A stretch of DNA of 64,000 nucleotides from Symsagittifera roscoffensis (lineage: Eukaryota; Xenacoelomorpha; Acoela; Convolutidae). Numbering within the stretch: the first letter of the stretch is position 1; each line of letters begins with the position of its first letter. The notes beneath the pieces were generated by a model. The model did not search any database. It was not told the origin of the DNA and saw only the letters and a list, made by a program, of their open reading frames with translations. Positions 62,801 through 64,000 of this stretch are shown in pieces. The stretch lies in contig NC_087063.1 of assembly GCF_963678635.1 (NCBI RefSeq), positions 11,692,368-11,756,367 on the forward strand, given 5' to 3'. The position numbers were made by a program, and so were the translations under genes.

Positions 62801-63664
62801 AAGTCAGAACCCAGGTTGGCTGCGCACCGTTGGGTTTGCAAGTGCCGGTTTGGGACTTGGTTCCAATAGCACCTTTATACAGGCTTTATCGGCCGACTTA
62901 TGACTCTTGAAAAAGAGTGCTTTCCTGGGGCAGTTGTGTGCACGGTGTAGTGAAGGCAGCGGAGAGAAGGCTCTTGTACATCCGATTGTTGAGTTGTAGA
63001 TTGTCGTTGTCTGTTTTCCGTGTAGTTGCAAATAAAAATGCTACTCTTGGTGGCTTTTTTGAATCTGTAGGCTGCATTAGCATTATAATGCATGGGCTCT
63101 GACATTTGATTAGTAATAAGTGAACACAGTTGATACTGTTTTATTTCATCATTTGAACCGAAAAAAAAACATTAATAACAGTATAATCATTGAAATCTAT
63201 TTTCAGCGAGATTTTGGAAATGCATAATTTATACACAATTTGGTGTTTTACATTCTTTCACACATCAAATAGTAAACTTGAAAGATATATTGAAGATTTT
63301 AGTTTTCTTTGGCAATCTATTTGCAAAAAAAATTATTGAAGATTTTGTGATCTAGTTGCACGGAAGCGGGCCAATCTTGTTTCGTCTTACAAATTCTGCT
63401 TTTTTTTCTAAAAATTTTTTTGATGTGTAATTTTGTTCAGGTCTAGATGGCCATAGTGTGCAGATATCAAACCTGGTTGACATCCGACTTCTGTCTAACA
63501 GAGAACTTGCCATGCGTATAGAGGCCGTGGACCTCTTAAAGTCCAGTGATGGTGTAAACATGAAGAGGACATTTTACACTGATTTGAATGGGTTCCAGAT
63601 GCAAGCCAGACATTACAACCCCAAATTGCCTCTTCAGGCCAGCTTCTACCCCATGCCATCACAG
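26600..63664 (+). CDS. MAN2A: Golgi alpha-mannosidase II (GH38), exons 1-11, C-terminus outside window
   Basis: Exons 26600-26878, 27213-27371, 32617-32738, 33456-34002, 34104-34219, 35092-35259, 40645-40918, 41635-41922, 54694-54975, 57015-57288 and 63441-63664 give 911 codons. Human MAN2A1 has 1144, so roughly 230-270 residues remain outside. It is a type II Golgi membrane enzyme that removes two mannoses from the N-glycan intermediate GlcNAcMan5GlcNAc2. The short cytosolic MRRFPLYR is followed by a signal anchor (about 9-25) and a stem. Zinc and catalytic residues by analogy with fly GMII: H154 and D156 in HSHNDPGW, nucleophile D268 in WSIDPFG, acid/base D406 in GGDF, H547 in FQHHDGITGT. 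Oddities: DPFGLS where DPFGHS is usual, and GGDFYY where Golgi enzymes have GDDFRY. Golgi rather than lysosomal assignment rests on the signal anchor and on WSGFYTSR, YTDLNGFQ and SNLVDIR. Confidence 0.95.
27213..27371 (+). CDS. MAN2A: Mannosidase II exon 2: start of the luminal region
   Basis: Acceptor GCTTTTAG|ACTGAC. Encodes TDCSFSANVKSNADIQMVD...GGVW-like TTGVWKDN, which corresponds to the segment just before the catalytic domain. Donor GAG|GTTTGA, phase 0. Confidence 0.88.
27372..28400. repeat. Degenerate short tandem repeats in mannosidase intron 2, period about 70-95 bp
   Basis: A motif like 'GAATCGNTTCGCAAAAA...TTTGAAGCTAGCTATTCAAGCGATAAAACTTT' recurs in diverged form near 27911, 27977, 28050, 28140, 28222 and 28315. 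It continues into the 1-kb repeats downstream. No coding sequence. Confidence 0.55.
28409..28604 (+). other. Exon-like open segment inside mannosidase intron 2
   Basis: A TTTCAG acceptor precedes 28409 and a consensus donor AATAA|GTAAGA follows 28604. The 65 intervening codons are open in one frame (VEMDLSTKKFAQKMTG...LYVESKEFFKTLRSTKSK). Composition differs from the AT-rich surroundings. It matches no part of GH38 mannosidases that I know. Its length (65 codons plus 1 nt) would break the mannosidase frame if included, so it may be a poison exon or a fragment of another gene. Confidence 0.35.
28740..31404. repeat. Tandem array of about 1.03-kb units (2.6 copies)
   Basis: Units start at about 28750, 29772 and 30799 (TTTATTCAAGC). 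Units 1 and 2 share long identical stretches: a 61-codon chance ORF on the minus strand is the same at 29364-29549 and 30390-30575. Unit 3 lacks about 430 bp; the junction AGCCTTTAAAGACC fuses AGCCTTT with TTTAAAGACC, leaving TTT microhomology. It ends near 31404. The units contain the older 70-95-bp motif. Confidence 0.93.
31587..31970. mobile_element. MITE-like element with 14-bp perfect inverted repeats
   Basis: GTCCCATTTGTACC at 31587-31600 and its exact complement GGTACAAATGGGAC at 31957-31970. A second inner block (TGAAAAATC / GATTTTTCA) is also inverted. The 384-bp body contains a GC-rich nested hairpin at 31691-31739 (GCCGGTT...AACCGGC outside, CGCCG-CTTCG-CGGCG inside). No target duplication is clear. 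Confidence 0.6.
32340..32430 (+). repeat. tRNA-like fragment
   Basis: AAGCAGCCGTGGCTAATTACG, then GGTCGTGTTTTCGAATCCCGC, resembling the A and B boxes of tRNA-Ser. The spacing is too irregular for a tRNA. A GCAGCTTCGCTTCTGTGG tail module follows near 32580. It is probably a decayed member of the tRNA-derived family, lying just upstream of mannosidase exon 3. Confidence 0.5.
32617..32738 (+). CDS. MAN2A: Mannosidase II exon 3: zinc motif HSHNDPGW
   Basis: Acceptor TTTTTCAG|GTTGTT. Encodes VVLIPHSHNDPGWGWTFRQY to QNP. Carries two zinc ligands (H154, D156). Donor CCAAG|GTAGTT, phase 2. Confidence 0.95.
33088..33172. repeat. Five-unit 17-bp minisatellite
   Basis: Units start at 33088, 33105, 33122, 33139 and 33156; the first is GCGACAATTCGTAACAG. 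A perfect inverted copy of 15 bp (GTTACGAATTGTCGC) lies at 33265-33279. Located in mannosidase intron 3. Confidence 0.9.
33456..34002 (+). CDS. MAN2A: Mannosidase II exon 4: core of GH38 domain, nucleophile
   Basis: Starts at GCGAAG after TTTTAAG, which restores the RRRFSWVEISFLSLWW alignment. Contains LTGGWVMEDEANTH, WSIDPFGLSS (D268 nucleophile), FRWRQNWDKGSSTDIL and CGPDQHVCCQF. Donor CCGAAA|GTAAGT, phase 0. Confidence 0.95.
34104..34219 (+). CDS. MAN2A: Mannosidase II exon 5: acid/base motif
   Basis: Acceptor TTATTTAG|GCTGTT. Encodes VAEQALMILDQYKKKAQVYK and ends VLVAAGGDF plus TA. The apparent TAG at 34218-34220 is split by the splice site, so it is not a stop. Donor CTTCTA|GTAAGT, phase 2. 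Confidence 0.93.
34220..35091. other. Mannosidase intron 5
   Basis: AT-rich intron; no repeat or ORF recognised. Confidence 0.5.
35092..35259 (+). CDS. MAN2A: Mannosidase II exon 6
   Basis: Acceptor ATCTTCAG|TTACCAG. Encodes YQKPKELEAMFENHERIFDY and HVQWGTLSEFFDLVR. After GGDF the length to FDY equals the human protein, so no exon is missing here. Donor CTCAG|GTAACA, phase 2. Confidence 0.94.
35260..35844. other. Start of mannosidase intron 6, T-rich, with a tRNA-like fragment
   Basis: T-rich to about 35470. At 35692-35765, GCAATGGTCAAGTGGTCAGC is followed by AGTGGTTCGAATTTGGGCC, resembling tRNA A and B boxes. It directly precedes a copy of the composite-repeat body. Confidence 0.45.
35845..36275 (+). 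repeat. Body of the tRNA-derived composite repeat, copy 5
   Basis: Shares GATAGCATGTGCTTTGA, GCTATTTGTTTCAAACAAC, ACAAAAACTCGATTTCTGAA and TATTAGTATATGTAGCTG with 17676-18040 and 39827-40100. The tRNA-like part that should follow is missing. Confidence 0.7.
36290..38320 (-). pseudogene. Badly decayed relic of the 50-54 kb non-LTR element family
   Basis: Collinear with the ORF1 / start-of-ORF2 part of the element at 50300-54140. 36590-36710 (GGAGACTCGAGGCTGCTTAG, GAGCGAACATTAGAGAG) matches 53075-53150, and 36330-36390 matches 52775-52840. The end 38280-38315 (AGCACAATAATTAGGCTAATT) matches 54115-54140. No frame is open for long. The shared right edge marks the 5' end of the family. Confidence 0.7.
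38321..39826. other. Mannosidase intron 6, mostly unrecognised
   Basis: Two near-exact copies of CTTTTGCATGGGATCGATTA at about 39310-39357. Fragments of repeat B lie at about 39540-39760. Otherwise nothing is seen. Confidence 0.4.
39827..40310 (+). repeat. tRNA-derived composite repeat, long copy 6
   Basis: Head GCACTTGCGAAGCAAAGTG. The tRNA-like core at about 40120-40190 has A box TGGCTGAGTGG; its B box is slightly altered, GCAGATTGGATTCC. The tail at about 40255-40303 contains GCGAAGCGCAGCTTCGC. It is the most complete pair with 17676-18250. Confidence 0.78.
40645..40918 (+). CDS. MAN2A: Mannosidase II exon 7: SGDFFTYSD and HHDGITGT
   Basis: Acceptor TGTTTTCAG|TGGAGA. Encodes SGDFFTYSDKEDAYWSGFYT, LDRVLESRLRAAEI and ARRNLGLFQHHDGITGTSR with zinc ligand H547. 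Donor TCAAGG|GTAAAG, phase 0. Confidence 0.95.
40919..41634. other. Mannosidase intron 7
   Basis: The stretch 41205-41450 has a CAGAGGCAGATTTGGGGC start and a CGACCCTTAATAAA block, faintly like the hAT MITE ends, but a right end is not found. Otherwise AT-rich. Confidence 0.35.
41635..41922 (+). CDS. MAN2A: Mannosidase II exon 8
   Basis: Acceptor TTATAG|GATCAT. Encodes DHVVADYGARLLTSVNNADE through VLFYNSLGIQRQQLVSI to DSPHVQ, the junction of helical bundle and beta domain. Donor CAG|GTATGT, phase 0. Confidence 0.94.
42140..42480. repeat. Dispersed repeat B copy
   Basis: AGTCCTGAAGTTTGTTCACGCTGAA, a GAAGGCAAACTCAACTAT block, ACAGCGGAATAAAAAGTGAT, TTGATCCAGT and AAATTCAAAGAGCTGTAG, in the same order as at 55275-55560 and 57650-57990. 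Confidence 0.6.
42481..42758. other. Mannosidase intron 8, unrecognised
   Basis: AT-rich, nothing matched. Confidence 0.35.
42759..43540 (-). pseudogene. RT-element fragment with inverted 5' end (family of 48179-49812)
   Basis: On the minus strand, 43498-43241 translates to segments such as TGSTLMNSTAHLHNE and HHPNHFYHS, matching TGSNLMSSTAHLHSE and HHPINFIHS in the copy at 48179-49812. The 3' end is the (CTTT)n tail at 42759-42774. At the other end the same region is present in both directions: 43418-43471 (minus) and 43487-43540 (plus) form a fold-back with a 15-bp spacer. That is the kind of structure twin priming during target-primed reverse transcription can leave. Confidence 0.75.
43547..44214. 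mobile_element. Tc1/mariner-like MITE, 668 bp, 25-bp inverted repeats
   Basis: Left end CAGTAATGGCATGGCATAG and, inverted, CAGTAACGGCATGGCATAG at the right end; 24 of 25 terminal bases match. Both ends abut TA, the target-site dinucleotide of Tc1/mariner elements. GGA to the left and TCC to the right also mirror each other, so the true TIR could be 30 bp. No transposase ORF. Confidence 0.8.
44490..46660 (-). pseudogene. Degenerate reverse-transcriptase gene of an invertebrate RT-element family
   Basis: Minus-strand open pieces at 46656-46381, 45981-45709, 45608-45348 and 45256-44990, continuing to about 44500, are parts of one protein in order. RT motifs: GTTPGDPLAMTMYGL, then WYAVG where WYADD is expected, so the catalytic Asp pair is lost. 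Then GYQVKAPKCQLIV, HQLRDIASLPLKMGGLNI, EFRDGIYLRYGWEPINIP with CACGQSF, and ISFALLRSAILCIRG near the C-terminus. I recognise the architecture from multi-copy invertebrate proteins but cannot assign a transposon class. Many frame changes; dead. Confidence 0.7.
46661..48166. other. Mannosidase intron 8, repeat B and hairpin-tail fragments
   Basis: 47205-47660 is repeat B, including the hairpin AAGAGTAATGAACG...GAAGACTCTTATATAGGTC. The tail module GCGAAGTTCTGCTTCGCCTCTGTGTT lies at about 47960-47990. The remainder is unrecognised. Confidence 0.5.
48179..49812 (+). mobile_element. 5'-truncated non-LTR retrotransposon with intact RT reading frame
   Basis: The piece is flanked by AAAGAAAAGAAA at 48167-48178 and 49813-49824, a possible 12-bp target duplication, though low in complexity. 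The 3' end is a GC-rich hairpin (GCCCAACCC...GTGGGC) running into the stop TAA and an (AAC)n tail. It is 5'-truncated inside the RT. A rearranged relative lies at 42759-43540. Confidence 0.82.
48190..49799 (+). CDS. Reverse transcriptase C-terminal part, open reading frame
   Basis: Open in one frame from the truncation point (ILERLVHPIF) to TAA at 49797-49799; the first ATG is at 48396. RT motifs: NAKHQHGFRPFHSTTTAL, TLDLSKAFDMVCH, CGVPQGSVLSPTLFNFY and an intact catalytic SYADD. Downstream are GVTFDPTLCFATHC, LDYAAPAW and NQSLRVVTG, then a Cys/His cluster (HLCPTCSLTPHTTCHLFNC) near the end. That last motif may be a CCHC-like zinc finger. The N-terminal endonuclease is missing, so this copy cannot move by itself. 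Confidence 0.85.
49825..50299. other. A-rich spacer with an inverted satellite fragment
   Basis: 50118-50192 is almost pure A with C and G interruptions. 50195-50230 (TATCTCGAAAACTACAAGG, TTTGGAGGC) is the reverse complement of the core of the 21.6-25.5 kb array. Confidence 0.6.
50541..53235 (-). pseudogene. ORF2 endonuclease-reverse transcriptase, single frameshift
   Basis: The N-terminal part 53235-52714 carries SNVRSIKKH, LFLTETWLNEND and AGDFNINT. The frame then changes at about 52735, and 52745-50541 continues with SCLDHFITRK, SDHYPVTLQ, the RT NYRPIALLSSISKVFEK, FIDLKKAFDTLDH, GIPQGSVLGPLLFLIYIND and an intact FADDTNI. It ends RKIVRMIYFKNKYDS...FSLKRYS. Start candidates are the ATGs at 53235 and 53217, both overlapping the end of ORF1. 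Repair of one base would restore a complete ORF2 of about 890 aa, so this family was recently active. Confidence 0.88.
53198..54091 (-). CDS. ORF1 protein (coiled coil plus RRM-like domain), 297 aa
   Basis: Intact. A central amphipathic helix (VEDAITKSVNLLMPKMIENI, then IKSVVETAIGTALSNLKNE) is a likely coiled coil. It is followed by YNRRDNVKIIGLSETLSN, the first strand of an RRM-like fold, and by HRLPTRSGRDKPVIVRFSRR, as in L1/CR1-type ORF1 proteins that bind element RNA. No zinc knuckle. Confidence 0.85.
   Translation of the reverse strand: MKTVDVDGPQDEMSTLKYHGQTPICSSTNKRPFIELSPCVEDNGAGQLDISEQVEDAITKSVNLLMPKMIENIKEQIKSVVETAIGTALSNLKNEMMLWTKEEISKLEKREALRTLSEAELLESYNRRDNVKIIGLSETLSNDGKREQVETTINKVISVGDAIDAKITHTDISIAHRLPTRSGRDKPVIVRFSRRIKKIDLLRKKRTLSQINGFGDEKIFEDLSTARVNFLRIMKTDERIQSTWTREGTIYFIWKEDQRIYKINGLWEGGDFLDYSIDNVLKCFNCVFGNSNGQSDP
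54141..54693. other. End of mannosidase intron 8
   Basis: Parts of repeat B (about 54360-54560, CTTTTCCAACTGTCTGTTGGC). Nothing else. Confidence 0.45.
54694..54975 (+). CDS. MAN2A: Mannosidase II exon 9
   Basis: Acceptor TATTCAG|GTTCTC. Encodes VLCSKGNPVASQVSPEWSNK, LWFTVDMDPLSVSTYYLKR and FPNNGFLIVEADPKPFE. It follows a 12.8-kb intron packed with transposons. Donor TTGAG|GTAACT, phase 0. Confidence 0.9.
55215..55650. repeat. Dispersed repeat B, well-preserved copy
   Basis: AAGAGTCATGCACGTAACGAATGC, CGTATATAGGTATTGGTG, T-run, CAGGAAAAGTCTTAAAATTTG, GCGCTGAAACTTGATTT, GAAGGCAAACTCTACTAT, GGCGAAATAAAAACTTTACC, TTGATCCAGT, TTCCAAGAGCT, CTCTTTTCCAACCGTCTG. Confidence 0.65.
55697..55758 (+). other. 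Possible micro-exon or start exon in mannosidase intron 9
   Basis: ATG at 55697 followed by 20 open codons (MPEKLEQYLELFQASKDRA) and a consensus donor AAAA|GTAAGT at 55759. An acceptor-like TTTTTCAG lies inside at 55735. It may be chance; its sequence is more protein-like than the surroundings. Confidence 0.25.
55977..56210. mobile_element. Truncated copy of the CAGGGTTGCATTAATAAC MITE
   Basis: Aligns with 20744-20945 (CAGGGTTGCATTAATAACA, then GCAGTGTGCCAAACAATGAATTATA, TTTCTCAGGTACGAG). The right inverted repeat is missing. Confidence 0.65.
56405..56640. mobile_element. Diverged copy of the hAT-like MITE
   Basis: Shares with 14345-14490 the order TTTTTCGAGGAGGGG, ATTTTCAAAGTTTTGTCAACC, GCGACCAAATTGATTTTCCC, CTAACGCCCTAATTAGG. 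Both termini are lost. Confidence 0.55.
57015..57288 (+). CDS. MAN2A: Mannosidase II exon 10
   Basis: Acceptor GTTTTTAG|CTTTCG. Encodes LSNYLYNLSFGENGLLKSIQ, LSFVGYGVDRGGSYLFYPKD and FSRVTVLLDNVVHSIKLHN. Donor CACCTG|GTGAGT, phase 1. Confidence 0.94.
57600..57990. repeat. Dispersed repeat B copy in mannosidase intron 10
   Basis: T-run, then GCAAAGACAAAATCTTAAATTTGATCACGC, AAGAAGGCAAACTTCG, AATGGCGCGAAAAAACGTGAAC, CTTTTCCAACTGTCTGTCGG. Same order as the copies at 19975 and 55215. Confidence 0.6.
58015..58074 (+). repeat. tRNA-derived composite repeat, left part, split by the retrotransposon
   Basis: GCGCAGCGTAATG, TTTTTCAACATAAGC, then TGCAAATAAAAATGCTACTC. It continues at 63027 after the insertion. 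Confidence 0.75.
58159..60828 (-). pseudogene. ORF2 endonuclease-reverse transcriptase with one in-frame TGA
   Basis: Open from 60828 to TGA at 59040-59038, then open again in the same frame to 58159. Endonuclease: KIAQLNCRSINKHKLEIQ, FNETK (catalytic Glu), IIVGDFNAQI, SDHYMT. RT: NYRPLSLTSCIGK, FLDVQRAFDSVWHEGL, GVPQGSVISPILFNIY and intact RYADDIAIYTSS. C-terminal part: VNPEKTNFILFTR, FLGITLNDNLTWKDYL, NRALKIAYHLP, ending QQHLSAR. No RNase H. The first in-frame ATG, at 60525, would cut off most of the endonuclease N-terminus, so initiation must be unusual or depend on ORF1. Confidence 0.88.
60859..61134 (-). CDS. Small coiled-coil ORF overlapping the ORF1 stop (ATGA)
   Basis: 91 codons, MSKEDIQQFIKETVETT...KAVQKAMDEKITDAITKA...KKKYKNTQRSKQQQT, predicted helical with a basic end. 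It is in a different frame from ORF1 and in the same frame as ORF2, separated from it by TAG, TAA and, 27 nt on, TAA. It may have been the C-terminus of ORF1 before a slip in the CAACC-type repeats at 61137-61200, or it may be a separate protein made by termination-reinitiation. Confidence 0.6.
   Translation of the reverse strand: MSKEDIQQFIKETVETTIADQVEKAVQKAMDEKITDAITKAVAKSCEKINETVSHAVKTQFEKIDFTELLTSNIKAKKKYKNTQRSKQQQT
61131..62426 (-). CDS. Gag-like ORF1 with three CCHC zinc knuckles, 431 aa
   Basis: Start ATG at 62426 (MPRRTKRVQEEEST), directly in the 82-bp tandem-repeat zone. The N-terminal third is low in complexity, with four copies of a QRQLTM/KGQPTM-like motif and a PPPPT run from a G13 tract. 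The centre has a folded segment (SFVISRVSEQLSEADIQSEL, KAIDNGVYICNELKRCE). Three consecutive knuckles follow: CYKCQNFGHMAINC, CLRCGDNHAVRDC and CINCRGEHPAQYKGC. The protein should bind element RNA. It ends in VVKPQPKHNQP; the TGA overlaps the ATG of the next ORF as ATGA (61134-61131). Confidence 0.9.
   Translation of the reverse strand: MPRRTKRVQEEESTRRRGCKKEHACSHSERRNPPPPTMPSSLNSQMASAIENYDQSDDESNSELIIEGSLTPTSNDQEKASPQRQLTMGPNQDQHADYITVKRKQFKNVPKGQPTMHSENWQENLDDASPKRQPTMEQSQATNRKRKAEESQAQSNKRLNITNIIYISFAKDKIPSRVTFTKSIRNLTKVQYPGQTRDLKTGLDYSIKPESPQIAQIITQANLEVLFPDTEVKIGGRQHKTNQPKKKQTSSFVISRVSEQLSEADIQSELEEINNIKVAKLFRIQSRSLDKPTQLIRVFTDDDLACRKAIDNGVYICNELKRCEASKTEPRVTQCYKCQNFGHMAINCPKQQRCLRCGDNHAVRDCKNPKQQVKCINCRGEHPAQYKGCPVYKTAQVEAQKAQPKVQSYAQVVKPQPTTTVVKPQPKHNQP
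62398..62555. repeat. Two 82-bp tandem units in the element's 5' UTR
   Basis: TGCACCCTCT starts at 62401 and again at 62483; the text to TCGGGTTACTCTTGGTAG is repeated with few changes. 5' UTR repeats of non-LTR elements can carry promoter activity; here that is inference. Confidence 0.85.
63027..63255 (+). repeat. tRNA-derived composite repeat, right part of the split copy
   Basis: Continues from 58074 after the insertion: TTGGTGGC, GGCTCTGACATTTGA, TTTGAACCGAAAAA, AACAGTATAATCA, AAATGCATAATTTATACACAATTTGG. Compare 39900-40020. The tRNA-like core is absent. Confidence 0.65.
63441..63664 (+). CDS. MAN2A: Mannosidase II exon 11, last exon in the window
   Basis: Acceptor TTTGTTCAG|GTCTAG. Encodes GHSVQISNLVDIRLLSNREL, KRTFYTDLNGFQMQAR and LPLQASFYPMPSQ. 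Donor TCACAG|GTGAGC, phase 0; the gene continues beyond 64000. Confidence 0.95.
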
Positions 63665-64000
63665 GTGAGCGAAAGTTATGTGGCTTCCTCGATTAGCTTG
63701 GTCTGAGCATCAAGAATTTGCGGAGATTGGGGGCCAGCGTTGTGAGCAGTTTTTGCTTTGACACAGTAGCAGATACAAGACGCTCCCCCTATCAGGGATT
63801 TGACCCCCTGCCGACTCAAAGGGGCCCTCCCTTGTACTATTTTGACATATCCATTTTTGGCTGACAGACAAGTTTTTTTAAAATTTTTCTGATGCCAATA
63901 TTTACTTTTGCCGCCTGCTTTTTTGGCCTGTTTTTTCAATTGCGTCGACCTTAAAAGAGCTCGAAAAAAAAATTTGCGCGTGCATCTGAGTCATTAGTGT
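63665..64000. other. Start of mannosidase intron 11
   Basis: 63700-63850 is less AT-rich (GACCCCCTGCCGACTC, GGGGCCCTCCCTTG) and may be a MITE fragment. No exon is seen. Confidence 0.4.

Larger units (their letters stand above)
58075..63026 (-). mobile_element. Near full-length non-LTR retrotransposon, 4952 bp, with 20-bp target-site duplication
   Basis: Bounded by the exact direct repeat TGCAAATAAAAATGCTACTC at 58055-58074 and 63027-63046. Removing the element restores an uninterrupted composite repeat. Antisense to the mannosidase gene, in intron 10. Order on its own strand: 5' UTR of about 600 nt with two 82-bp tandem units, ORF1 with zinc knuckles (62426-61131), a small coiled-coil ORF (61134-60859), ORF2 endonuclease-RT (60828-58159) and a short 3' UTR ending CATACTTATCAT without an A-tail. 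Zinc-knuckle ORF1 and absent RNase H recall Jockey-like clades. Likely a recent insertion. Confidence 0.93.

Noticed and set aside
1-64000. Prokaryotic-type operon, defence island or phage
   Set aside because: GT-AG introns, Pol III boxes, LINE-type elements and Golgi and DHX36 genes identify animal nuclear DNA.

Overview
The window is animal (metazoan) nuclear DNA. Two large spliced genes lie head to tail on the + strand, with GT-AG introns, AT-rich non-coding DNA and a heavy load of transposons. I cannot name the species. An invertebrate is plausible from the mixture of CR1/Jockey-type elements, tRNA-derived repeats and hAT- or Tc1-like MITEs, but that is inference.

Layout: (1) 1-3603, a non-LTR retrotransposon whose 5' end lies outside the window. 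(2) 4350-16959, a complete six-exon gene for the DEAH/RHA-family G-quadruplex helicase DHX36 (896 codons). Its intron 2 carries a decayed non-LTR element. Intron 4 carries a (GT)n tract, a degenerate tandem array, a hAT-like MITE and an unidentified minus-strand coding relic. (3) 16960-26599, intergenic: several copies of a tRNA-derived composite repeat, a MITE, and a 4-kb degenerate satellite-like array at 21.6-25.5 kb that contains a recent 885-bp tandem duplication and a long G run. (4) 26600-63664 and beyond the window, a Golgi alpha-mannosidase II (GH38) gene. Eleven exons encode the first 911 codons; the C-terminus is outside. Its introns have swollen to 37 kb. They hold a 1.03-kb tandem array (28.7-31.4 kb), several MITEs, five non-LTR or RT-bearing copies or relics, and at 58075-63026 a nearly intact 4952-bp element bounded by a 20-bp target-site duplication.

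All splice junctions of both genes were worked out by hand from frame, GT/AG and alignment to remembered family sequence. Phases match at every junction, with no in-frame stop. DHX36 remodels G-quadruplex RNA/DNA in nucleus and cytoplasm, and mannosidase II trims N-glycans in the Golgi. I see no functional link between them.

Most of the novelty is in the repeats: an in-frame UGA-CUA stop between ORF1 and ORF2 of the first retrotransposon, an ATGA overlap and an ATG-less ORF2 in the last one, three unrelated degenerate tandem arrays, and an apparently undescribed composite SINE family with a hairpin tail. No prokaryotic defence system, CRISPR array or operon is present.
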